Source: Boswellia sacra (lineage: Eukaryota; Streptophyta; Magnoliopsida; Sapindales; Burseraceae). Taken from it: DNA of 64,000 nucleotides. This document shows, one piece after another, positions 24,957 to 35,617 of this stretch. The position numbers were made by a program, and so were the translations under genes. The notes beneath the pieces were generated by a model. It was given only the letters and a program-made list of their open reading frames with translations, did no database searches and was not told where the DNA came from. The DNA lies in NCBI GenBank assembly GCA_013180625.2, contig SNVD02003247.1, forward strand, positions 110,946 through 174,945, written 5' to 3'. Within the stretch, counting starts at the first letter, position 1, and every line of letters begins with the position of its first letter.

Positions 24957-27900
24957 GAACTAGACGATCATATTTTAATGCCTAAAGTTTACATTTGTAG
25001 TACTGGTCTCTGTTTCTCCAGGTTTATTTATTTAAGCATGTAGAGGCAAGTTAACTTTGTGGTTTGTTTCGACTATATAAACCGTGCCAAGTGTTATTCA
25101 AGGACTTAATATATGACCTCAACTCTTTCCATAAATAGTTAATTATAGAATAAACATAGTAGTAAAATATTTACATGTTGAATTGGTAAGAGCTTGTAAA
25201 AACTTATTTTTGGCTGTTTCCTTTAGGGAGACTACTATTGAGGACTGTATTTTTAGGAAGAAAGCATAAAACATGATGAGATAAAGATCGAAGACTTGAG
25301 TGACTATCGTAGTCGTGTCTTAAGGGAACACGAGACCATAAAAAGCTGAAATCATGTGGGCATTACAGGGCCTTGGTCAATACTTTTTCACATGTGCTTC
25401 TCTTGCCCTTTTTTATTTAAGAATCTTCAAGTGGGTTGTTGAACTGGAAAGTGTGTTTGAATTAAAGCGCGTTTAAGGCATAAAGAAACCAACTTCGCTT
25501 TCTCTTTTCTCTTTTTCTTTATTGTTGTCGATAATGGGGAAAACACTTTATATACATGTATATAGGAGGAGTTTTATTGACACAATAATGATAACAATAT
25601 ACAAAGATATTCCTCTAAATATTAACTTTTCAGCTTCAGAATACAGATATTGACTAGTAAAAGGAGTCATATTAGATTTTTAATTAATATTGCATGGAAA
25701 ATTCTTGGTTATTGACTATACAACATTGAGAGAAAACATAGTAATCTTGGTGGCCCCATATTTGTTTCCAGCTTTGCAAGTAGACTTGACTTACTTGTTC
25801 TGAAGCATTACTGAAAGGACCCTCAATTTACACAATTTTTCTTTTGAAAGGGTCGATCTGGCTTGAAACATAATCCAAAGCATCGACAATAAGCTCATTT
25901 TGAATGGTGATTGCATTTGCAGGATCCAATTCAGGTGTAACGGGACTGTTGAGCTGCAACGCAATTGCCTGGATGACCCAAGCTCTTTGTTTGTTAATCC
26001 AATTTGTATAATAACTTTGTGGTTTTGTCTGTCAGAGTGGCAAACATACTTAAATCACAAATCGCTTCCCAGGCTCATAATCTTGTCCGAAATTGGGCAC
26101 TGCCTCATCCGTTTTCCTTTACAAGCTCCGAAAAATCTAGTGCGCATTGTGGGTTTATGAACCACTTTCCCACCCTTTATATGGTCAATCTTGTTCTCAA
26201 GGTTCGCGTTCAAACCCAACATAGAGCCCAATTCTTCAATCTCGTGTGCGATGCAACTGTTCAAGACTTCAAGCTACCAAGCCCACAAGCAACACAAACT
26301 GTACGGACTGTTCTTCACTTCGGCAAAACTCACTTTCAAACATTACAATAATTACATGATAGATCTTACACTAAATCCTGTTGAATGACAACTTTTTCCG
26401 TTATAATTTTACAAGAATCCTGTTGAATGACTTTTCAATTTCATTTACTCATTGTCAAAGCCTAATGGCTCACCTAGCACCTAGAGGCTTCTGCTTTGTA
26501 CACGTAACTAATTAAACAAAAAATTGTTACTTATCATGATGGTTAACCATTTACCTTGTAAGAATACATATTATGCATCCCTTGATCAAGTTAATATAAG
26601 TAACTAATTAATGTCAAATACTTTACCAATATTTTAAGTTATTCATGTCACATCTACGCGCCATATTCCCTAAAATGAATCACAGTAATAGCATAGTTTT
26701 CATCATTTATTATATTACACTATGCTTCCAAAAAATGCAGGCATGCATTGAACGCGTCGGCTTTTATTTAATTATATATTGACTTAAAGATTAAATTACA
26801 AAAGTTTCCAACTCATTGTATATGACTATGACATCCTTAATCTTTATCAAATGGTAAAAACATATAATTATATCTTGCTATTAATAATTTTTGCAGCAAC
26901 AAGAATATCAACACTTTAATTCCCAACATTATAAATATTTGAATCTAACCATTTATTTTCAGTTCTAATAGTTAAGCTTGCTCATAATTTTCGTTCAATC
27001 CTATGCAAATCAGGCTTTGCTGGCTTAATTTTATATTCCGAGGCCACATATGTTAACTTGATAATGGAATAAACCGACCATATACTAAATTACAAATTAA
27101 TAAGAGTAGCAAATATCATTTTCTATAACAAATTAAAAGCCTGCTATTATTTGTCTCATTTACACAGTGAAATCGGCACTGAAGCATCGTTTGTAATATT
27201 TATTATCTATCAAAAGAAAACAGGGACGGAGCCATATTAGGACGGGTGAGGACAATTGCCTCCACTGAGTCCAATGTGGCCAATAATTTTTTTAATTATA
27301 ATTGTATACAAATCATTGTCTAAACATACAAATCCATCACTTTTTTCAATAAATTATTTAAAATTAAATTGTTTTGTGTAAAACACTTATCTTGTTTAAC
27401 TCTAACTTTCCTATTATATACAATGAGTTATAGAAGTATAAAATAACCTGTCTTTTTATTTAATTATTTTATAATATTTGTCTTTTATATTTAACCAAAA
27501 CTTTTTAAACTTCTTTTATCTTCAATATATCTTTTTTTTTTTTAATTTGAGAATCATTATATGTAGATTTTTTTTTGATATATTAAAATAAATTTAATAA
27601 GATCTGATTTCGTGATATAACTGAAACTATAACATAATATTTTTTAGACATAAAATCAAAGAAAATTATGAAGCTATTAAATAAATATATATATATTTGA
27701 TATTTCATATTAATTATCTTATCCTATTTTATTTAAGTTGCCCTCACTAATGAAATTTTTTGACTCCGTCTCTGGAAGAAAGTGTCGCCTCGTTGCAGCC
27801 TTGCAGGAGACGAGCTAAAGCAAGGTAAATCGCTTCGGTATATAACATATATCAATAAAAAATACTTTGATGTGGATATATTCCAAATTAACCATATCGC

Positions 27901-28368
27901 CGATGCACATTTACGGACATCTCCCTTGTAATATTTAACGTAAACTATACATAAAAATTTGAAAATTCAAGAATCTCTCACAAATTATTTTTTTTGCAGC
28001 TCTTAACTCTGAGGATCATTGTTAATTCACTAGAAAACCTCAAAGTTTCATGAGATATATCCAAAATAAATCTCTCTTATAAGGGTCTTGGTAACTGATG
28101 ATTTTTATTTTTATTTTAAAACAATCCATACTATTCCCTGAATTAGAACATTAAAGTTGGTACTAATTACAGTTAAGACTCGATGTATTAAAGTAGTTCT
28201 GGATTTTCCTCTAATTTTCCTCCTCATTTTCCCACTAAATTCGATGCCAAGTTTTCCTAGAGTCTAAAATCATGAACACTTCTAACTGCTCTTTATAATG
28301 GCATTGTTACCATTTTACCAGAAGGAGGCTCATGACACAATTATAAATCACCTGTGTACCACGCAACA
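24957..28368. other. C-D intergenic region (ancestral copy of the duplicated block)
   Basis: No gene recognised. Several parts align by eye with 35.57-41.47 kb, so the region belongs to the segmental duplication. A MITE at 27221-27774 is present only here. Candidate TATA motifs for gene D lie near 28292 and 28342. Confidence 0.6.
27221..27774. mobile_element. MITE with CAGGGACGGAG termini
   Basis: The left end CAGGGACGGAGCCA pairs with the right end TGACTCCGTCTCTG as an imperfect terminal inverted repeat; the length is 554 bp. Flanks AAAGAAAA and GAAGAAAG resemble an 8-bp target duplication. The matching site in the duplicated block (near 41150, 'cagaagaaaaggttgcc') lacks the element. That is direct evidence of insertion after the duplication. 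Confidence 0.75.
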
Positions 28369-29982
28369 ATGAAAATATCGAGGTTTTTCTCACCTGTCTC
28401 TTTGCCCACAATGCTTCCTCTTCTTCTACTTTTCTTTCTCAATGCTTCCTTTGCATGGGCAGCTGCTCCCAATTCAGTCTATGAAACCTTTCTTCGATGC
28501 TTAACACATCAAACTCACTCCACAGACCAAGTCTCCAAAATAGTGTACAGCCAAACCAATGCATCATTCACATCTGTTTTATCAGCGTATCTTAGAAACG
28601 CCCGGTTCAATGAGTCATCTACACGAAAGCCTGTACTCATCATAACCCCTTTACAAGAATCCCATGTTCAGGCAGCCGTGATATGTTCCAAACAAGTTGG
28701 TTTTCAACTTAAAATCCGCAGTGGTGGTCACGACTTTGCGGGCTTATCGTATGTCTCTGAGCACCCGTTTTTTATTCTTGACATGTCTAATTTACGAACC
28801 ATAGATGTTAACATGAATGATGAGTTAGCTTGGGTTGGAGCTGGTGCCACATTGGGTGAACTCTATTATAAGATTTGGGAGAAGAGCCAAGTGCATGGCT
28901 TTCCTGCCGGTGTTTGCTCCACTGTTGGTGTTGGTGGGCACTTGAGTGGTGGTGGTTACGGCAACATGTTGCGAAAATACGGGTTGTCCACGGATAACGT
29001 TGTTGATGCTAGGATTGTGGATGTTAAGGGGAGAATTCTTGATAGAAAAGCAATGGGAGAGGATCTTTTCTGGGCACTTAGAGGAGGCGGTGGCGCTAGT
29101 TTTGGTGTTGTGTTATCGTATAAGGTCAAGTTGGTTCCTGTTCCTGAGAAGGTTACTGTTTTCAGAGTTGAAAGAGTTTTGGAAGAGAACGCAACGGATG
29201 TGGCGTACAAGTGGCAGCTTGTGGCGCCTACGACTGATAAAAATTTGTTCATGAGAATGCTCTTGCAGCCCATTACTCGAAACAAGAACCAGACGATTAG
29301 AATAAGAATAATGACTTTGTATTTAGGTGGAAGGAACAGTCTTGTGTCTCTCTTGGCCAAGGAATTTCCTGAGTTGGGGTTAAAGAAAGAAGATTGTGTG
29401 GAGATGAGTTGGATTGAATCAGCTCTTTGGTGGTCTAGTTTGGGTTCTTCACCTGATGCTCTGCTTGATAGATATCTTGACTCGGCTAAATTCTTCGATA
29501 GGAAATCAGACTACGCGCAAAAACCAATTCCCAAGTATGCCTTGAATTTACTGTTTAAAACTGTGATGCGATTGGGAAAAGCCGGATTAACTTTTAATCC
29601 TTATGGTGGGAGAATGAATGAAATTCCTTCTTCAGAGACTGCATTTGCACACAGAGCTGGATACTTGTTTAAGATACAGTACTCTGTGAATTGGGATGAT
29701 CCTGATATTGAGCTTGAAAAGAACTACACATCGCAATTGAGAAGCCTTCACAGTTTCATGACTCCTTTTGTGTCCAAAAATCCTAGAAGTGCTTACTTGA
29801 ACTATAGAGATCTCGATATTGGTATTAATCATAACGGTAAAGATACTTACAATGAAGGTAAAGTTTATGGTGTCAAGTATTTTAACAACAATTTTGATAG
29901 ATTGGTGAAGGTGAAGACAGTGGTTGATCCTGAAAACTTCTTCAGGAATGAGCAGAGCATCCCTCCTCTACCAGCCGAGTGA
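28369..29982 (+). CDS. BBE-like FAD-linked oxidoreductase D, predicted oxidase type
   Basis: Intronless 537-residue ORF from the ATG at 28369. An upstream in-frame GTG at 28354 is not a plausible plant start. Signal peptide (about 1-31, FAWAAA), FAD-binding type 4 domain (about 88-225) and BBE domain (about 470-533). FAD anchors are His121 (GGHDFAG) and Cys183 (GVCSTVG); Cys44 and Cys106 form the expected disulfide. The oxygen-gate residue is Val186. Tyr197, Lys435, Gln437 and Tyr479 are canonical; position 123 is Phe, as in gene C. Closest relative in the window is gene C, and a degenerate copy (D') lies at 41474-42632. Probably secreted; substrate unknown. A TATA-like motif near 28292 gives a plausible promoter spacing. 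Confidence 0.94.
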   Translation: MKISRFFSPVSLPTMLPLLLLFFLNASFAWAAAPNSVYETFLRCLTHQTHSTDQVSKIVYSQTNASFTSVLSAYLRNARFNESSTRKPVLIITPLQESHVQAAVICSKQVGFQLKIRSGGHDFAGLSYVSEHPFFILDMSNLRTIDVNMNDELAWVGAGATLGELYYKIWEKSQVHGFPAGVCSTVGVGGHLSGGGYGNMLRKYGLSTDNVVDARIVDVKGRILDRKAMGEDLFWALRGGGGASFGVVLSYKVKLVPVPEKVTVFRVERVLEENATDVAYKWQLVAPTTDKNLFMRMLLQPITRNKNQTIRIRIMTLYLGGRNSLVSLLAKEFPELGLKKEDCVEMSWIESALWWSSLGSSPDALLDRYLDSAKFFDRKSDYAQKPIPKYALNLLFKTVMRLGKAGLTFNPYGGRMNEIPSSETAFAHRAGYLFKIQYSVNWDDPDIELEKNYTSQLRSLHSFMTPFVSKNPRSAYLNYRDLDIGINHNGKDTYNEGKVYGVKYFNNNFDRLVKVKTVVDPENFFRNEQSIPPLPAE

Positions 29983-31172
29983 TAGAAGGTTTCTGTTTGG
30001 CTAAAGATTTTTATTCTCATTTCTGACTTGCAAAGTTTTTTTGAGCTTATACAATTAAATAAATCAATTTTTTCTTATTGTAACGAAATTGTCCCGGTAA
30101 TAACTTATCTTTTTCTCTTTGATTTGTCATTTGTTGAAAATCAGCAATGATCTCGTTCATCCTAAGCAACAAACGGATTTGTGTGATTGGCGGAGTTTGT
30201 CTTCAAGTCAACTATATATTCTTCAAAGTCTGGGATCCAATTTTGATATCCTATCAAGAGATCAAAACCATTTAAATGATTAAGATCTTATTACTAATTA
30301 GGACTTGTTTATACAAGGATATTGTTCAATACAAAATTGACGCAAAAAAAAAAAAAAAAAAAAAAGAAAAGAAAAAAGAAAAAAGAATCAGGCAACACTC
30401 GTTGATAAATTAAATGTAAACTCCTCAGTTCACTGTCTTCAAATTGGCCTTCTTTCTTCCTTCAAGTTGTAAAACCACCACTGTTAATATAAATGATGAT
30501 GGTTTCACTAACGTCTACTCTTCAACAATCAAGTTAATAGACATATAAATTAAATTGGGAGAAACCGTTAGTGTTAAGGAATAAAACAGGGTTTACAAAG
30601 GAATTTATAGGTGTTTGAGTGATGAATAATTAGGTCAAACCTAGGTCAGATAAGGAAGTTAAACATGTTCAATGTGGGTCAAGAATGTCCAAATTTTTAC
30701 AAACTAGTGCTGCATTGCAGCCGTTGCATGACAAATTTTCTCTGTGGTTCACACTCATTGAGCCTCTATAAATCAAGCTGAGAAAAAATGCTCTTACACT
30801 GTTAGAGGAATTTCATGCATTCTTCCACCACAAGGATTGAATGCCAATCTAGTTTTTCCCCATTCAATCAAGTTTTCCTTAGCAGATTCAAGTTCTTAGG
30901 AATTGGTTCGAAGATGCTTCAAAAGTCTTCTCTCCAGGCGGGTGGTGTTACCTACAAAGACACTTCAATACCAAGTTTGTATACATGGATAAGGTTGGTT
31001 CCATATAAGAGCTAAAAAATATAGAAGCTTGGGAGTAAGTAAGAAGGGAAGAATAATGGAAGGAAAATTGAAAGAGGCCCTTTAGAGAATGTCATTCTTG
31101 TGGTTGTTGTTCATGTTTTCCTTTTCTCTCATTTCTCCCATTTATTTTTTCTCCATTTTCTAAGCCTCTGTC
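29983..31172. other. 3' flank of gene D, shared with the flank of pseudogene D'
   Basis: About 29983-30710 aligns in pieces with 42633-43410 (for example 'caaattggccttctttcttccttcaag' at both places). It marks the right arm of the segmental duplication. A poly-A tract lies at 30342-30365. No gene seen. Confidence 0.6.
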
Positions 31173-32953
31173 GAGCCTGTTAGGATATTGGCTAAATAAA
31201 AAGATATTTTTAAAGTCTTGATAAGGATAAAAATCCTATTAGGAGAGTTCTAAGTAAATTACGAAATAAAAAATTCTATTGAAAATAGGAGAATCCTACT
31301 TCAACTAAGAAAGGAAGAATAATCTTATTTTAAATAGAAGAGTTTTATTAGGAAAGGAAGATGATTCTTATTACTAAAAGGAAAAGTAAAGATTAGGACT
31401 TGGAGGCCGATATAAAGGATCTTATTCCTTGGTTGCAAATGCACCACTTGAAGCAATCTCAAGTTTAGCTCTAGGTAAAATCCTTTCTAGTGAGGTGATT
31501 AAAATTTCTCTTAGAGGTGTGAGTGTGAGCGAGATAGCTTGGTAAAGAAGGAGTGTATTAGGGGTCTTTGGGAAGGGTTATTGGGAACGAGTTAAAAGTC
31601 TATATGATTGTAACTTTATATAGTGAAGTTTTGTCTCTGACAGCCCATGCTTTTTATCCAATTTTGGAGTTTATCACGTAAAAATCCTTTTGTCATTATT
31701 ACTTTATTGTTCTTATTTCTCTATTGTTGGCCTTAGTTTTATAACAATCGTATCAGAGCTAGGATTCATGGTAGAGCATTGGAGTTTTGGTGTGGTAGTT
31801 GAATAGTTATGGTCTAAGTAAGCTTTGTCAAAAAGACTTATTGTCTAAGGAGGTTGGGTTTTAAATGGCTTGTGACCCATCCAGTCTTTCCTAGGAGCTT
31901 ACTGAGGGAGTTATATTCACATATAGGACATTCACCAAGACCAAAAGTGCATCAAGGCTGATATAGAGAAATTTGATGGAAGAATGAATTTTGGCTCATG
32001 GCAGGTACAAGCCAAAGATATTCTAATTCAAAATGAATTATACAAGGTTTTGAAGTGAAAACCAACCTTTGATTCAAGTAATACCACTAGTGAATGTAAC
32101 AAATCCAAGAAGAAGGAAGTAGTCTGCTAGAGATGTGGACAATCTGGGCACCTTAAAAGAAATTGTCCAAATGATGAAATAGATTTGGCTAGTAGCTCTT
32201 AAGGAAATACTGATGGTTTCGCTAATAGTGTGTTCCCCTATGCTATGGGAGATGATCTTGTTTTTAAAGAACGATATGTAAATCTCTCATGGTATTTCAC
32301 TAGGTGTCATGAAAAAGAGGATGTGTTACTACTAATGGGTCCACAAGTTTACACACAGGTATTGGTTTGGTCAGGATACAGGATGTGTGGTGGAAGGTAT
32401 GTCGATAGCTAAGGAACTTCTGAAAAGCCAAACATAAGGGTTGCACCATAAGTTTTCAGCAGGTTTTTTCGACATGCAGTTGAGGTGAAATCTTAGAATG
32501 GGTTTATTCTAAGTAGGTATACTATTTATGGTGAAGTATAATAATTCTCTAGTTTGGGATTGTGGTTGTTGGTAAGAGACACTGTTAAGATTTTATTTAG
32601 CCAAGATGGAGATTGTTAGGATATTGGCTAAATGAAAGCATATTCCTAAAATCCTAAAAGATATTCGTAAAGTCTTGATAAGGATAAAAATCCTATTAGG
32701 AGGGTTGTAAGTAAATTAGGAAATAAAAATACTATTAGAAATAGGAGAATCCTAATTCAACTAGGAAAGGAAGAATGATCTTACTTTAAATAGGAGAGTT
32801 TTACTAAGGAAAAAAGAGAGGATTCCTATTACTAAAAGAAAAAGGTAGAGATTAAGACTTAGAAGCCTGCATGTATAAAGGATCCTATTCCTTGGTTACA
32901 AGTGCACTACTTGAAGCAATTTCAAGTTTGGCTTCGGGTAAAATCCTTTCTAC

Positions 32954-34095
32954 TAGGGGTGGGCATAATTCTCTGACCCGGCCCGATCCGATCGGGTTTA
33001 TCTGACCCGAATCGGGTGTAGTCGGGTAAGAGAGAAAAAATAATCGAAATCGGTTATAAATTTGGAGTACCCGATATTACCCGACCCAAAATCGGGTAAA
33101 ATTATATAAACTCGATTGATACCCGACCCGAATATTTTTTATTAAAAACAATTGAATCCTCTATTGTCTACAATTAAAAAAATGCTGCATTTCCAAGCTC
33201 TTAACAACTTCACCTCTGTCAATGTTTAGACATCCTCTATTGTCTACAATTCACTTTCCATTTACTTCAACCTGCAAATACAAGGCCATTAGAGTTAAAT
33301 ATGATGCAAAAAGGTAAAAAAACAAAGCTAAAACAAGCAACCTATCAAAACACTGAATAAAACTCGACAAAACTCGATAGAGACACGACTCGACATGTAA
33401 GTGTCGAGTGTCGGATGATGCATCTGACACTCGATGTCTTAGAAAATAGACTAATATCGAATGTCGATTGTGAATCCGACACGACTCGACATGTAAGTAT
33501 CGAGTGTCGGATGATGTATCTGACACTCGATGTCTTAGAAAATAGACTAATATCGAATGTCGGTTGTGAATCTGACACGACTCGACATGTAAGTGTCGAG
33601 TGTCGGATGATGCATCTGACACTCGATATCTTCTAAAATAGACTGATATCAACATGTAGAAAGTGTCGGATTCTATGCTGTCGAGTGTCGGATTTCATGA
33701 TGTTGGGTGTCGGATTTCATGATGTCGAGTGTCGGATTTTATATTGTCGAGTGGCGGATTTCATGATGTCGGGTGTCGGATTTCTATTATATTTCCTTTA
33801 TTAAAGGCTAAATGGGCTTCAGCCCAGAAAACTAACCCAACAAACATGAGTTTCAAAAACATGAACTCAGGATTTTAATTAAAGATGACAAAAGCCCAGC
33901 CCAAAATAGCATCAAAATAAAAGCCCAGCCCAACCGATACACCCGATACACCCAACCCTACCCGACCCCATCAATACCCTTCGGGTATGTTAAAAAACAT
34001 ACCTGAAATCGGTTCTAATTTATCAAACCCGATAAATATTCGGGTATGATCGGTTATCGCCAAACTTGACCCGACCCGAAATATTCCCACCCCTA
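32954..34095. mobile_element. Non-autonomous hAT element inserted in a Copia LTR
   Basis: Terminal inverted repeats TAGGGGTGGG at 32954 and CCCACCCCTA ending 34095. A perfect 8-bp target duplication CTTTCTAC flanks it (32946-32953 and 34096-34103), and the other LTR shows the uninterrupted site. Both ends are packed with CCCGACCC/TCGGGT subterminal motifs. The middle carries 96-bp and 22-bp tandem repeats. No transposase. Confidence 0.92.
33384..33650. repeat. 96-bp tandem repeat inside hAT element, 2.8 copies
   Basis: Units start at 33384, 33480 and 33576, each with CACGACTCGACATGTAAG and a CTGACACTCGAT phrase. It is followed (about 33662-33790) by five to six copies of a 22-bp unit of the form gtgtcggatttcatgatgtc. 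Confidence 0.88.
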
Positions 34096-34643
34096 CTTTC
34101 TACTGAGGTGATTAAAATTTCTCTTAGAGGTGTGAGTGTGAGCGAGATAGCTTGGTAAAGAAGGGATATATTAGGGGTCATTGGGAAGGGTTATTCGGAA
34201 TGAGTTCAAACTCTATATGATTATAACAATTTTTCTTATAATGAAGTTTTGTCTCTAACAGCTCATGGTTTCTTTTTTTTTTCTTTTTTGTTTTGGAGTT
34301 CTCCATATAAAAATCCTTGTTTCATTATTACTTTGTTGTTCTTATTTCTCTATTGTTTACCTTGGTTTCACAACAGAGCCTACTTTCTTAGGCTCTCTCA
34401 TCCTTTGATATTTCATGACCACGCTGACTTTTCTGAAACAATTCTGCCCCTTACCAAGATTACTATTTTCGTGATTTAGGCTTCATCTTCCAGCACCCTC
34501 CAGTCCTTCATTATGTACATTTTGAAGGTTGCCTTGTTAAGCTTTCCCACCAACTTCCCTGTATGAGCTTAAGTCCCCCTGTCAAAAGTTACTAAGATTA
34601 GCTGGGTAAAGACTTCATTTGGGCTTTGTTTGATTTGTCTTAT

Positions 34644-35255
34644 GAGTAGTTATGTTAAACCCCCACTTTTGAACTCATTAGACCCCATTTTTATCTTTTA
34701 TTTTTTTTTACACTTTTATCCTTAAATAAAATAAAAGAATCCTAATATATACCTATATTACAAATCTAGGTTCATGACTATTTTCTTAGATAGACATTCA
34801 AGGAATAGACTAAGAGCAAGAACAATTGAAGTTACAACTATTAATAGTTACAATAGCAACAAACCCATGAATATGGAAAAAAAAACCTTTGAAATCTTGT
34901 GCATTGTTGTTTCTAATGAGTTTCTTTTGCTTTTTCATGTCGTTTATTGCAAAAAGCCATCAATAACAAAAAATAAAAATCAATTCAACCAATGTAACTA
35001 CAGAACCATAACTAAAATAAACATCAATATACCACCAAATTAAATTGGAAAGAGGAAATATTATTATATCTTAATATTTTTATAAAAGTCAAGTATCATT
35101 TGTGGGTAATAAATAGTTTATATAGATAATAAAGGATTAATTTGGGAATTAAGTGGGATATATTGAGAAAATAATAGTAATTTGAAAATTTTAAGTGGGT
35201 AAACTTAAAAATGGGGGCTATTGAGCTTAAAAGTAGGGAGTGAATAAAACTACTC
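34644..35255. mobile_element. Mutator-like MITE, 612 bp, 9-bp target duplication
   Basis: Imperfect terminal inverted repeats of about 50 bp begin GAGTAGTT at the left and end AAACTACTC at the right. Perfect 9-bp direct repeats TTGTCTTAT flank it (34635-34643 and 35256-35264). No transposase; short ORFs inside are not meaningful. Confidence 0.82.
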
Positions 35256-35344
35256 TTGTCTTATTTGTTTATCTTTTATTAAGATGGGCCATTTGGGCTT
35301 GAGCTGGCCAGGGGCACGTATTTGGTTCCAAAAATTAGAGACTA

Positions 35345-35612
35345 CACATCTTTGTGGTTTAAGAATCCAAGAAGTTCTTACTTGAACTACAGAGATCTTG
35401 ATAGTGGTATATCTCTCAATGGTAAACCATAGTTATAGTGAAGGTGAAATTTGTGATAGGAAGTTTTTTAAGAACAATTATGATAGATTGGTGAAAGTAA
35501 AGACAACAGTTGATCCTGGGCATTTCTTTAGAAATAAGTAGAGCATCACTTATTGACCAGGTAAATTAAGAACTTGGAGCTATTCTTAATTCCTAAACTT
35601 TAGATTGATAGT
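35345..35612 (+). pseudogene. BBE-like pseudogene C' (3' end of a gene C copy)
   Basis: From about 35365 the DNA follows the end of gene C almost base for base ([13 protein letters not shown], then the KVKTTVDPG-type motif). It has a frameshift before 'catagttatag', stops, and a premature TAG where gene C has the Glu codon of NEQS. The first about 1.4 kb of the gene is missing. The match continues past the stop into the 3' flank until the LTR element at 35618 interrupts it. Confidence 0.85.
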
Positions 35613-35617
35613 ACTAG

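Larger units (their letters stand above)
31178..34375 (+). mobile_element. Internally deleted Copia-type LTR retrotransposon with nested hAT element
   Basis: 5' LTR 31178-31746 and 3' LTR 32614-34375 (interrupted by the hAT element at 32954-34095) both begin TGTTAGGATATTGGC and end in AACA. A perfect 5-bp target duplication GAGCC flanks it (31173-31177 and 34376-34380). A primer-binding site for initiator Met-tRNA (GTATCAGAGC) follows the 5' LTR, and a purine tract (CCAAGATGGAGAT) precedes the 3' LTR. The 867-bp interior keeps only gag pieces: a KFDGRMNFGSWQ-like N-terminal motif near 31965 and a CCHC knuckle remnant near 32130-32170 with a stop in it. No reverse transcriptase remains. Confidence 0.88.

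Noticed and set aside
25900..26390. Cluster of overlapping ORFs between genes C and D
   Set aside because: The duplicated block shows the same DNA without conserved reading frames, so these are not coding.
28354..28368. Five extra codons at the start of gene D (starting at GTG)
   Set aside because: GTG is not a normal plant start codon; the ATG at 28369 begins a standard signal peptide.
33251..33655. 134-codon minus-strand ORF with repeated 'SDTRHLHVES' units
   Set aside because: It is the translation of the 96-bp tandem repeat inside a non-autonomous hAT element.
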